A stretch of 64,000 bases of DNA from Desulfocicer sp963675955. Its GTDB lineage: Bacteria; Desulfobacterota; Desulfobacteria; Desulfobacterales; Desulfobacteraceae. Numbering within the stretch: position 1 is the first letter of the stretch; the number at the start of each line of letters is the position of its first letter. Position numbers and translations under genes: made by a program. This document shows positions 53,367-61,949 of the stretch, one piece after another. Location of the stretch: positions 930,001 to 994,000 of the forward strand of contig CAXXVR010000002.1 in NCBI GenBank assembly GCA_963675955.2, in the 5' to 3' direction. The notes under the pieces are model-generated. The model saw nothing but the letters and a program-made list of their open reading frames with translations. It was not told where the DNA came from and made no database searches.

Positions 53367-54737
53367 TCAGGCGGCTGCGCTGATACGATCTTTTTTGTGC
53401 TGATTGACCCAGATCTTCATATGCTCGGCTTCCCGGATCAGTTCGTCTCTGAAATCTGGATGGGCTATGCTGATAAGTGCTTCGGCCCGTTCCCAGGTGG
53501 ATTTACCCTTCAGGTTTACCATGCCGAACTCCGTGACCACATACTGGGTGATGGTTCTTGGCAGGGTAACAATGCTGCCGGGATCAAAAACCGGTCGAAT
53601 GCGGGATCTCACCGTGCCGTCTTTGGCCGTCACCGTGGCGGACAGACAGATAAAGGACTTGCCTCCCCGGGAATGGTAGGCACCATAGGCAAAATCAAAC
53701 TGTCCCCCGGTGCCGGTGATGTGGCGGAATCCGGAAGATTCTGAAGATACCTGGCCATAAAGGTCCACTTCAATGGCGTTATTGATAGATACCACATTGT
53801 CATTGGCTGAAATATGGGATAACTTGTTGGTGTAATCCACTGAATAACTGGCACATTTGGGATTTTTATCTATGAAATCATAGAGTTCCTGGCTGCCAAG
53901 GGCAAAGGTGTAAACCATGCGTCCCGGGTCCAGATTTTTTTTCATATTGGTGATTTTACCCGTCTTGAACATTTCCAGATAGGAATCGGCAAGCATTTCG
54001 GTGTGTACCCCAAGATCCTTTAAGTCAGACTGGGAAATTAATTTACCCACGGCATTGGGTAGGCCGCCGATGCCCAGCTGGATACAGGCACCGTCTTGTA
54101 TTTGTGGTACAATATGATCTGCGATTTTTTTGTCGGTTTCCGTGATGGGGGGAGCTCCGATGGTTAAAATGGGCTTATTGTCCGACTCCACGATGTAATC
54201 CACTTCAGATATGTGCAGGGATTCTCCGGTGCCGCCAAGACACAGGGGCAGGGTATCATTGACCTCCACAATAACTGTTTTTGCATTGTCAATAATGGCT
54301 CTCTGGAATGAATTTGCCACCCCGAAATTAAAATTGCCAAAGGCATCCATGGGGGTGGTACGTACCATGCAGACATCTGTTCTGAGATTTCCTTCATAGT
54401 GGGACGGCCCTTCATTGTATACAAAGGGGATATAATAACAATTGCCATTATCGTGATTTTTGCGATCCCCGCTGCTGAAATGCCAGTTATTATAAATCAA
54501 CCGTCCTGGGGCGTTCTCAGCCATGGCCACCTTGGCTTTTCCTGGAAATGCCAATGCCCTTATTTTGACATCCTGGAGTTCATCCACCCGTTTTGCCAGA
54601 GCGGCATCCAATGTTTCCGGGCTGGCACCAAAGGCACCATAATCAATCCAGTCACCGGAATTAACCACCTGAACCGCATTTTTTGCACTTGTTGTTTTTG
54701 CCTGGTATTCACTGAAAATCTTTGATGAAAAATTCAT
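53367..54737 (-). CDS. Acyl-CoA:acetate CoA-transferase
   Basis: 456 aa from the ATG at 54737 (ACAGGAGAAA upstream). The longer frame from 54953 adds 72 residues and is not used. It belongs to the acetyl-CoA hydrolase/transferase family, closest in pattern to butyryl-CoA:acetate and 4-hydroxybutyrate CoA-transferases: GGTGESLHISEVDYI, IQLGIGGLPNAVG, SINNAIEVDLYGQV with the glutamate that forms the CoA thioester, GTGGQFDF, and LKGKSTWERAEALISIAHPDFRDEL-type C-terminus. It activates a fatty acid with CoA from acetyl-CoA, or the reverse. A sigma-54 promoter lies 80 bp upstream. Confidence 0.9.
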   Translation of the reverse strand: MNFSSKIFSEYQAKTTSAKNAVQVVNSGDWIDYGAFGASPETLDAALAKRVDELQDVKIRALAFPGKAKVAMAENAPGRLIYNNWHFSSGDRKNHDNGNCYYIPFVYNEGPSHYEGNLRTDVCMVRTTPMDAFGNFNFGVANSFQRAIIDNAKTVIVEVNDTLPLCLGGTGESLHISEVDYIVESDNKPILTIGAPPITETDKKIADHIVPQIQDGACIQLGIGGLPNAVGKLISQSDLKDLGVHTEMLADSYLEMFKTGKITNMKKNLDPGRMVYTFALGSQELYDFIDKNPKCASYSVDYTNKLSHISANDNVVSINNAIEVDLYGQVSSESSGFRHITGTGGQFDFAYGAYHSRGGKSFICLSATVTAKDGTVRSRIRPVFDPGSIVTLPRTITQYVVTEFGMVNLKGKSTWERAEALISIAHPDFRDELIREAEHMKIWVNQHKKDRISAAA

Positions 54738-54819
54738 TTGGATATTTTCTCCTGTTACTGTAAGACTATTCGAGGTTGAATACACTGATGATTGGTGATC
54801 ATGTAATACAACGGGAGGA

Positions 54820-54835
54820 TGCAATGAGGATGCCA
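54820..54835 (-). promoter_or_regulatory. Sigma-54 promoter of the CoA-transferase gene
   Basis: On the minus strand TGGCAT-CCTCA-TTGCA: GG and GC are exactly 10 nt apart, as the -24/-12 class requires. Transcription would start near 54808, about 70 nt before the ATG at 54737, whose leader is AT-rich. Confidence 0.78.
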
Positions 54836-54933
54836 TTAAAAAATAAATTTTATAAATATTTTTATTTAAAAGGAATTTTTTTTGTTTTCGTTTTATTTCA
54901 TATGTGGAAATCATAAAAAAAAGGAAAACAGAT

Positions 54934-54953
54934 ATGTGGTCATATGACCACAT
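54934..54953. promoter_or_regulatory. Perfect palindromic operator or upstream activator site
   Basis: ATGTGGTCATATGACCACAT, a perfect 20-bp palindrome about 100 bp upstream of the -24 element, the usual place for an enhancer-binding protein. It lies between two divergent genes (CoA-transferase and DUF364) and could act on both. TGGT..ACCA half-sites are also used by GntR-type regulators, the main alternative. Confidence 0.7.
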
Positions 54954-55005
54954 CGAGAAAATTATGGCTACTTAAGTACTTGATAAAAAAGGCTATAGAC
55001 AATAT

Positions 55006-55023
55006 TGTGGTGGAATCGCCACA
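55006..55023. promoter_or_regulatory. Second, imperfect copy of the palindromic site
   Basis: TGTGGTGGAATCGCCACA shares the TGTGG/CCACA arms and total length of the perfect site 72 bp away (start to start). Two sites roughly seven helical turns apart fit cooperative binding. The rest of the 54738-55180 gap holds repeat copy L and no gene. Confidence 0.45.
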
Positions 55024-55070
55024 TTTTGAAGAGAAATCGCCCCATACCTCACTCAGCCGCACTCTCCCCA

Positions 55071-55096
55071 GAGTGGTCCATGTTGTAATTAACCCC
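55071..55096. repeat. Palindromic repeat, copy L (fragment)
   Basis: CTCTCCCCAGAGTGGTCCAT and TGTTG match the right outer arm only. Confidence 0.4.
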
Positions 55097-55180
55097 ACCA
55101 AATCCACCAAATGGAGTCATTGCCTGTAAGAATGTCGGATTTTGTTTGTTTACCACTCCCCAAAAAATAAGGAGGCTGTC

Positions 55181-56002
55181 ATGGCCATGAAAGATGAGTT
55201 CAGAAAAATTGTGACCACCCTGGCGGAACGATTTACCCTTCCGCCCATTGAAAAAATGTTTTTCCCCCCGCTGTATGCGGGTGGACAACCCAGGAATGCA
55301 GAGTTCATGGCCATGGGTCTTGAAGGTGGTGCCGCCGGTATCAGCTTTGTTCTCACAGGAGATAAAGCAGCGGCATCTGAATACAATCAGCTGCGTCCGG
55401 AACTGTTTATTGGTAAAGATCCGGTGCTCTTTGCCCTGGAGTTCGGGTCTGATGATCCCGTCAAAGAGATGATCAGTCTGGCGGCTATCAATGCCATTTC
55501 CCATTATGCCATGGATAAGATGAACATGGTGGTGGATACCACCAGTGATTCCCTGGGCTTGCTTGATCTCTGTGCTTCAGATCGTATAGGCATGGTGGGC
55601 TTGTTCATGCCCCTGATGGCTGAAATTAAAAAAACCGGTGCTGAACTATTAGTCCTTGAAAAAAAGGGGGAACTAATAAAGAAATTTCCCCATTTGAATA
55701 TTACGCTTGACCCTTCAGAACTTAAAAATTGTAATAAAATTCTTTGCACCAGCACCACTGTTTTGAACAATTCCCTGGATGAGATCATGGCACATTGTGA
55801 TTCCGGTGCCTTTGTCTCCATTGTGGGGCCCACCGCCGGGTATTTCCCTGACCCTGTTTTTGCACGGGGGGTGGATGTGGTGGGGGGGCGCATGGTAACA
55901 GACAGTGATGCCTTTTTTAAATTGCTGGAACGGGGTAAAAAATGGGGAGATGCCACCCGGAAGGTGTGCTTTCAGAAACGTAGCTATAAATCCATAATTT
56001 GA
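55181..56002 (+). CDS. DUF364 (with DUF4213-like N-terminus) protein
   Basis: 273 aa from the ATG at 55181 (AAGGAGGCTGTC upstream; a longer in-frame start at 55142 has no binding site). The C-terminal half has the DUF364 pattern LCTSTTVLNNSLDEIMAHC, VSIVGPTAGYFPDPVFARGV and DVVGGRMVTDSDAFF, a Rossmann-like fold proposed to bind heavy-metal chelates. The N-terminal part resembles the enolase-N-like DUF4213. It is divergent from the CoA-transferase gene and may share its palindromic control site. The real function is unknown. Confidence 0.72.
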   Translation: MAMKDEFRKIVTTLAERFTLPPIEKMFFPPLYAGGQPRNAEFMAMGLEGGAAGISFVLTGDKAAASEYNQLRPELFIGKDPVLFALEFGSDDPVKEMISLAAINAISHYAMDKMNMVVDTTSDSLGLLDLCASDRIGMVGLFMPLMAEIKKTGAELLVLEKKGELIKKFPHLNITLDPSELKNCNKILCTSTTVLNNSLDEIMAHCDSGAFVSIVGPTAGYFPDPVFARGVDVVGGRMVTDSDAFFKLLERGKKWGDATRKVCFQKRSYKSII

Positions 56003-56067
56003 GCCCTTCTCACTCATTTGAGTCCTTCTCACTGGGGCAACTTTCCTACATAAATATTTGCCAGAAG

Positions 56068-56180
56068 ATGGGACATTTCGGGGAGGGGGCAGGCTTGTAT
56101 TACCGGCATTGTTATTGTTTTTGGCCTTTGAGCGGGCCGTGGTCGATAAGGTAATTAACATAAGCTTGATCCCGTTGACC
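56068..56180. repeat. Palindromic repeat, copy M (worn)
   Basis: GGGGGCAGGCTTGTATTACC, TTGGCCTTTGAGCGGGCCGT, GTCGATAAGG and CATAAGCTTGATCCCGTTG keep the order of the full copies with many changes. It lies between the DUF364 gene and its terminator. Confidence 0.7.
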
Positions 56181-56229
56181 TGACATTTATGATGAATGCC
56201 TCATATTACGATCGAGCCCCGAAAATAAT

Positions 56230-56276
56230 AATGGGTCATGAACCGGGAACTACCGTTCATAACCCATTTGTTTTTT
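56230..56276 (+). terminator. Intrinsic terminator after the DUF364 gene
   Basis: AATGGGTCATGAAC (56230-56243) pairs with GTTCATAACCCATT (56255-56268) with one mismatch, then TGTTTTTT. It ends transcription from the left. A second hairpin, CCCGACTT..AAGTCGGG (56297-56321), lies between it and the end of the convergent TRAP operon, without a clear T run. Confidence 0.8.
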
Positions 56277-56377
56277 AATGAAGGTGTGGAGCAATGCCCG
56301 ACTTGGAACTTGTAAGTCGGGCTTTACATGCTTATTTTCAGGGTACGATTTTAGGTACCCCCATGCAAGCGGTGGAT

Positions 56378-58645
56378 TTAACTTTTCACCACATTGGCCA
56401 TTGTAACACTTTCTTCTTTCAAAAACTTGGGAATGAGCACCGATAATACCATCACCGCACCCACAATGATAACCTTTACGTCACTGGAGACCAGAAGAAG
56501 CCCTCCCACGGTAAGAAGTGTTTTACCAAGGAAGTTGATTTCACTTCGGAAATGGCCGATATAGGCGGCGGACAGGGCAATTACACCCAGTATGCCACTG
56601 ACCATGGCAATGGAAAACTCACCCCAGGTAAAGTTGATGAACAGCATGCTCGGCGCATAGACAAACATGAAGGGCACAAGCGCCTTACCCATGGAGAGCC
56701 GGAAGGCGGTAACACCGGTTTTCATGGGGTCCGCCCCGCCGATACCGGCACCGGCATAGGCCGCCAGAGCCACCGGGGGTGTCACATCGGCAAGTACACC
56801 ATAATAAAAGACAAAAAAGTGGGTGGCCACCAGGGGGACCCCCAGGTTGTCCAGGGCAGGCCCTGCAATGGAGGCAAGGATGATATAGCAGGGGGTAGTG
56901 GGAATACCGGCACCCATGACGATACAGGCAATGGCAACCATGATGAGTCCGAAGAACAGGGTGGAACCTTGGAGGGTGATTAATCCAAAGGGGACCCAGG
57001 AAGAGATAAAAGCGCCCATGGAAGAGGCAATCTGCAGCACAGCCCCGGAGAATTTAAAGCCCATACCCGTCAAGGTGATCATGCCAAGAATAAATCCTAC
57101 GCATGCACAGGCGGCACCAATGGCCAGGGCATACCTTGCCCCTTCATCCAGGCCATTGGCAATTCGTCTGGGGGTGAGGGTGTTGCTGTCGTCCAGGTCA
57201 CCGATGCCTATTTTCTTGGTGATGGGAGGAATCCATGAACAGACAATGGTGAGAATAATACCCCAGAAGGCCGCCAGATAAGGTGTAAACTGCATTAACA
57301 GCAGTGTCACCATGACGGTGAGGGGAATCATGAGATGCCAGGAGCGTTTGAGAACATTGAGAAACTGGGGAATCTGTTCCTTTGCCATGCCTTTAAGACC
57401 CAGACGTTTGGCTTCCAGATGTACCATGCTGATGCAGGCAAGGTAGTGGAACATGGCCGGTATGATGGCAATGAGGATAATTTCGTTGTAGGGGATGCCC
57501 AGCATCTCTGTCATGACAAAGGCCGAGGCACCCATAATGGGGGGGGTGACCTGGCCACCACAGGAGGAGGATGCCTCAACTGCCGAGGCAAATTCTGCAG
57601 AAAATCCGTTTTTTTTCATCATGGGAATGGTGAAGGAGCCGGTGGTGGCGGTGTTGGCAATGGGAGATCCTGAGATCATGCCGAAAAATCCGGATGAAAC
57701 AACGGACACCTTGGCTGGACCACCGGCATATTTACCGGCAAGAATCATGGCAAGATCAATGAACAGCTGCCCCAGCCCCGATGCCTGGGCCATGACGCCA
57801 AACAGTACAAAATGAAATACATAGGTGGCCACAACCCCCACGGCCACACCATAGATACCTTCCGTTCCCAGATACAGATGCTCCACAATACGTACAATGT
57901 CGTATCCCCTGTGGCCGAGAACCCCGGGAAGCCAGGGACCCAGAAGGCCGTAAAGCATGGCAAGACCGCCGATGACGGGAAGAGTGTTGCCCATTACCCT
58001 GCGGCAGGCCTCTGTAACCATGATGATGGCCAGAAGCCCCATGACATACTCTTCAATCTGGGGGAAGCCAATGTTGACGATGAAGATCTGCTTGAAAAAG
58101 ATGATGAGATACAGCGATATCCCGCCGGCGGCAATGGCCAGGGGCCAGTCGGCAAAGGACAGTTCATCGCCTTCACCCTTGAATTGTCGAATGGGAAGGG
58201 CTGTTAAGGCAATGAAAAAGATCATGGCCGTGATGCCCACTTCCATCCACAGGGGGATATCTCCGGCAAACCGATTGATGAGCTGCCAGGCCAGAAACAT
58301 GTAGAACAGGGCAAAGCAGGTACCAAATCCCCAGTCGTGTATGGGATTGCCCGGTTTTCTTCTGGGAAACACCAGGAACACCAGACCCAAAACAAAGGAT
58401 AAATGCACCGTTCGGTGAATCACCTCGTTGAGCAGACCAAAGCCCGCCGTATAAACATGGAAAAGACTTAACAGGATGCAAAGCACACCGGTTATTTTTG
58501 CGGTAATACCGCCAAGGTTCCGGAAGTTGGACTCCGCATCGTATTTTTTGACAATGGCCTCCACCTCTGCGGCATCCATCTGCCGTTCTTCTTCCTCTGT
58601 CGGTGGCCTGTCTGATTTCAGATGATTATCAACATCCACAGCCAT
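56378..58645 (-). CDS. TRAP transporter fused membrane subunit (DctQM type)
   Basis: 755 aa from the ATG at 58645 (AAAAGGAAACG upstream; the longer frame adds 27 residues). Small-subunit helices come first (about 50-190), then the large 12-helix subunit with TGSFTIPMMKKNGFSAEFASAVEASSS-like text, GGQVTPPIMGASAFVMTEMLG and DVTPPVALAAYAGAGIGG, the typical motifs of fused 4TM/12TM TRAP proteins that work with TAXI binding proteins. It imports a small organic acid or amino acid by an ion gradient. Last gene of the operon. Confidence 0.94.
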   Translation of the reverse strand: MAVDVDNHLKSDRPPTEEEERQMDAAEVEAIVKKYDAESNFRNLGGITAKITGVLCILLSLFHVYTAGFGLLNEVIHRTVHLSFVLGLVFLVFPRRKPGNPIHDWGFGTCFALFYMFLAWQLINRFAGDIPLWMEVGITAMIFFIALTALPIRQFKGEGDELSFADWPLAIAAGGISLYLIIFFKQIFIVNIGFPQIEEYVMGLLAIIMVTEACRRVMGNTLPVIGGLAMLYGLLGPWLPGVLGHRGYDIVRIVEHLYLGTEGIYGVAVGVVATYVFHFVLFGVMAQASGLGQLFIDLAMILAGKYAGGPAKVSVVSSGFFGMISGSPIANTATTGSFTIPMMKKNGFSAEFASAVEASSSCGGQVTPPIMGASAFVMTEMLGIPYNEIILIAIIPAMFHYLACISMVHLEAKRLGLKGMAKEQIPQFLNVLKRSWHLMIPLTVMVTLLLMQFTPYLAAFWGIILTIVCSWIPPITKKIGIGDLDDSNTLTPRRIANGLDEGARYALAIGAACACVGFILGMITLTGMGFKFSGAVLQIASSMGAFISSWVPFGLITLQGSTLFFGLIMVAIACIVMGAGIPTTPCYIILASIAGPALDNLGVPLVATHFFVFYYGVLADVTPPVALAAYAGAGIGGADPMKTGVTAFRLSMGKALVPFMFVYAPSMLFINFTWGEFSIAMVSGILGVIALSAAYIGHFRSEINFLGKTLLTVGGLLLVSSDVKVIIVGAVMVLSVLIPKFLKEESVTMANVVKS

Positions 58646-58671
58646 ATTCGTTTCCTTTTGATTGTTGGTTA

Positions 58672-59226
58672 TCACCGACAGGTGCCGGCAGGGGTTATCT
58701 CCAGCAGGAGGGCCTGATCCTCCCATTGGTTTAAATCAACGACTCGGTCTGGAAGGTGCAGCCGGTTTTTATAATTTCGGTCTGTACGCACTACCAGTCT
58801 GGGGATTTTTCTTTCCATGTGCAGGATGAACTTGCCGTCCCGCTGTTCCCATTTTGTGGCATTGGTTTCCTGGTCACTGTAGGGAAGACCGGCACAATGG
58901 GACTCAAAAATTTCAGATGTCTGGCAGATGGCCCCGGAGTCGATCCGATAGATGTCCTGCACCGGAGTTCGGGTCACTGAATGAATAAATGACAATGAAA
59001 ATATATCAGATTCTGCCATGGGCAGGGCTGCCAGAAGGGTCATACCGGGGTACTGCCGGATGGTCAGGCAGTACCCCGGTGAATGGGATTTATTTGACTC
59101 CAGATATGAGGGAATACAGGCGCTGACCATGGGCATCATTATCAGCAACAGGATCAATATCATTAAAGCCTGCGCCCCTGACAGCCATTTTGTACGGAAT
59201 AACACACCTGTATGCCTGAATTCCAT
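58672..59226 (-). CDS. DUF1850 protein of the TRAP operon
   Basis: 184 aa with an N-terminal membrane segment (about 18-38, ending near a cysteine in VSACIPS). LSFIHSVTRTPVQDIYRID is the central DUF1850 motif. Genes of this family are commonly found between the TAXI and fused permease genes, as here (1 nt after TAXI, 26 nt before the permease). Its role in transport is not known. Confidence 0.85.
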   Translation of the reverse strand: MEFRHTGVLFRTKWLSGAQALMILILLLIMMPMVSACIPSYLESNKSHSPGYCLTIRQYPGMTLLAALPMAESDIFSLSFIHSVTRTPVQDIYRIDSGAICQTSEIFESHCAGLPYSDQETNATKWEQRDGKFILHMERKIPRLVVRTDRNYKNRLHLPDRVVDLNQWEDQALLLEITPAGTCR

Positions 59227-59227
59227 T

Positions 59228-60199
59228 TTACTTAATCAACCCTTTTTCACGGTAGTATTTTTCAGCACCAGGGTGCAGGGGTACAGACACGGACTCCAGT
59301 GCTGTTTCAAGTGAAATCTCTTTACCCTTTACATGAACCTTTGCAAGGGTTTCTGTGTTTTCATATAATGCCTTTACCACGTTGTAAGCCGTGGCATCGT
59401 CCAGACCTGCATGGGTGGCCCAGATGGCGCGTACGGCAATGGTTTTTACATCTTCGGTTTGACCCTTGTAGGTATTGGCTGGCAGGATGGTATTGGCATA
59501 ATAGGGCTGAACCTTCTGCAGCTCTGCTATGGCAGGACCGGTCAGGGGAAGAATTTTGATGTCGTGGTAGTTGGCAAGCTCCAGGATGGAAGCCGTGGGG
59601 GTACCGGCGGTGATGAGGGATGCATCCAGGTTACCGTCTTTAATTTTTTCAACGGACTGGGAAAAAGAGGAGTAATCTTCTGCAAGCTCTTTTCGATCCA
59701 TGCCATAGGCCACCATGAGATCGCCTAAAAGCTGCCATTGACCGGAACCGGGGGAACCGGAGGAGACAGAATGCCCTTTGATGTCGGCAAAGCTGTTGAT
59801 GCCGGAGTTGGCGCGAACAACTATCTGCACGGCCTCAGGATACAGTGCACCAAGTGCACGGATATTTTTAAGATCTTTGCCTTCAAACTGTTTGATGCCT
59901 TTGTAGGCGGCATCCAGGATGTCGGCGGCCACAAATGCAGACTCAATGCCGCCACGGCTTAACAAGGTGGCGTTGGCCACGGAGGCGTTGCCGGTTTCTG
60001 CGGTGGCGGACAGTTTCTTATCATCAATGACAACCTTGTTGGAAATCATCTGGGCCAGCATGCCGCCCAGGGGATAGTAGGTACCGCCGGTGCCGCCGGT
60101 GGCAATGCCGAAAAAGATGCGATCGGCGGAAAAGGCACTTGCCGATGCCAGAAGGGTCATGCAGAACACGGAACAGATGATCAGACTGATTTTTTTCAT
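59228..60199 (-). CDS. TAXI-family TRAP solute-binding protein
   Basis: 323 aa. A signal peptide (MKKISLIICSVFCMTLLASA, cut after FSA near 24) sends it to the periplasm. FFGIATGGTGGTYYPLGGMLAQ is the TAXI start, followed by VSSGSPGSGQWQLLGDL and ADANLDASLITAGTPTASI-like text in the second lobe. It delivers ligand to the fused permease. TAXI proteins bind glutamate-like or other small acids; which one is not visible here. CAGGAGAATT precedes the ATG. Confidence 0.94.
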   Translation of the reverse strand: MKKISLIICSVFCMTLLASASAFSADRIFFGIATGGTGGTYYPLGGMLAQMISNKVVIDDKKLSATAETGNASVANATLLSRGGIESAFVAADILDAAYKGIKQFEGKDLKNIRALGALYPEAVQIVVRANSGINSFADIKGHSVSSGSPGSGQWQLLGDLMVAYGMDRKELAEDYSSFSQSVEKIKDGNLDASLITAGTPTASILELANYHDIKILPLTGPAIAELQKVQPYYANTILPANTYKGQTEDVKTIAVRAIWATHAGLDDATAYNVVKALYENTETLAKVHVKGKEISLETALESVSVPLHPGAEKYYREKGLIK

Positions 60200-61144
60200 G
60201 TTTGAAAATTCTCCTGTGATGAATGGTAAGTAGTTAACTGCAAAATTAATGGTGCATTTATCAAATCGCTCCGGTGGTACGGGGATGTACTATTTCGGAG
60301 CAATGGTTGGGCTTTTTTGTGATGCCATGGCAGTTTTTAAACCACCTGGACTCTTAACGCCGGGCAGGGTAAAAGGGCTGATCGCCCTTAGCTCCCATCG
60401 TGCCGGATCGGATGGTCGTTGGGGACGCTGCTGCCGGCGTTTTTATATAAACATACATGGCGGCAATCATCTGCCACCACGAAAGTTGAAATCCTCATCA
60501 TTGCAGCACATTGGACGGCATTTCATATAAAACAGTCATGTCCTGGAAGAACACGACGAATTATGAAAAAGCCGTCGCTGTCAGTGTCTATAAACTGGTG
60601 CAATGTCATAGCTTGACTTTAGGATATTTGATTCTAGATAATGCCATGGGACAGAACTCTGTGGTACAGTCAATTCTACTTTTTAGCCTTGACTATGCAC
60701 TAGAACCTGCAACCCAGACCCTAAAATATAAAACCCAGTGCCTAATTTTTCATATAGAAACATTACATGAACAAGACTGGTATTGTAAATTCTTACAAAG
60801 GATTAATTTAATATGGCATAAAGAATGATTATTGTATGGGCACAAGTGACTATGCCCCGGATAGGATTGTTTACAAGGTACTTTCATGTTGTGGATCAAG
60901 CCCAGTATTCATTTGAAATTAAATATCAATTCAGATATATACTTTGGCACTGGCAATCCTGAACATGGAGACGGACAGGATTGCCATGAATACTGTATAA
61001 ATGAATAATGTATAGTACTTTTGGGCAGATATGAAGAATGCCGGACTTGATGCATGAATATATCGGAAAATTAATTTTTATCCCAAAAAATAATTCGCAG
61101 TATTCTACAAGGAGCAAAACCCTCTACAGATATAAGGAGAGATA
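60200..61144. other. Long intergenic region without a recognisable gene
   Basis: 945 bp between the TRAP operon and the sensor-MFS pair. Several frames of 60-100 codons occur but have no ribosome binding sites or recognisable features. A perfect hairpin, TGGCAATCCTG and CAGGATTGCCA (60951-60961 and 60976-60986, 14-nt loop), has no T run on either side. The upstream region of both operons is here, so regulatory sites are likely, but I cannot name one. Confidence 0.6.
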
Positions 61145-61939
61145 ATGAAGCTGCGCTCCAGAATCATGATAATCACCTTTTTAATCATCCTTTTTGTTCA
61201 GGGCCTCAACTGCTTTCTGGAGATAGGGTTCCTGGCAAACAACCTTGAAGAAAACAACCTGAGACGGTACCATATTATCGGAAATCAGATTCGGCGCAAG
61301 CTTAATATTTCCCTGGGCTTTGGTAAACCCCTGGTACAGCTTAATTTCAGAAGATTGTTGACAGACCTAATTCCCGACGACATTGAGAATCTCCATGTCA
61401 TTGACAGGACCGGTAAGGTAATCTATTCGGCCAGACAGAAAGAGGCTGAAGTGCCCTTTGCCATGACCCAGACATTCCAACGAGTCAAAAACTTGAATTC
61501 TTACCATATTTTTCTGCCGATCAGGGGGCGTACAGAGGTCCAGGGTAATCTCATTCTGGTGGTGTCGCTCAAAGATATCCAGGAGAAACTGCTGGTTCTG
61601 ATTCGTCGTTCCTTTTTTAATTTTATTGTGATACTGGGACTTTCCCTGCCCCTGCTTTACGGGTTGCTGACCTTTTTCATCAACCGGCCTTACAACCGGT
61701 TTCTCCTGGATATCAACATTTGGCTTGTCCAGGGAAGTTCTGAAAGGTTAAGGGAAAATGGTATTGACGTATCCCCTCTTTTAAAATCGGAACAACAGCT
61801 AAAGAAACTTCGGGCATCGGCCCGGCATCTCAATAACAGCTCTGCCCTTCATGACCATGTGGATATCCCTGGCACGGATGCAGAGGCTAAAAAAATAGAT
61901 CTTACCCAACAATTGACTCGTATCATAACCATGAACTGA
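61145..61939 (+). CDS. Membrane protein with periplasmic sensor-like domain, no output domain
   Basis: 264 aa. A helix at about 7-27, a periplasmic domain (about 30-150: LRRYHIIGNQIRRKLNISLG, LGFGKPLVQLN, IENLHVIDRTGKVIYSA), a second helix (about 157-180) and a short cytoplasmic tail of some 80 residues without a kinase, cyclase or HTH. The periplasmic part matches that of the next gene in plan and motifs (LGxGxPxxxL; xxIxxxDxxGxV). TATAAGGAGAG precedes the ATG. It may act as partner of the next protein. Confidence 0.7.
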   Translation: MKLRSRIMIITFLIILFVQGLNCFLEIGFLANNLEENNLRRYHIIGNQIRRKLNISLGFGKPLVQLNFRRLLTDLIPDDIENLHVIDRTGKVIYSARQKEAEVPFAMTQTFQRVKNLNSYHIFLPIRGRTEVQGNLILVVSLKDIQEKLLVLIRRSFFNFIVILGLSLPLLYGLLTFFINRPYNRFLLDINIWLVQGSSERLRENGIDVSPLLKSEQQLKKLRASARHLNNSSALHDHVDIPGTDAEAKKIDLTQQLTRIITMN

Positions 61940-61949
61940 CGGAGCCTCC

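Noticed and set aside
55181..56002. LUD (lactate utilisation) protein
   Set aside because: GPTAGYFPDPVF and the ring of glycines fit DUF364 better; no LutA/LutB genes are near.
56297..56321. Terminator of the TRAP operon
   Set aside because: The CCCGACTT/AAGTCGGG hairpin is perfect but has no T run on the minus strand.
60249..60828. Small ORFs between the TRAP operon and the sensor-MFS pair
   Set aside because: They lack binding sites and conserved features, and overlap one another in different frames.
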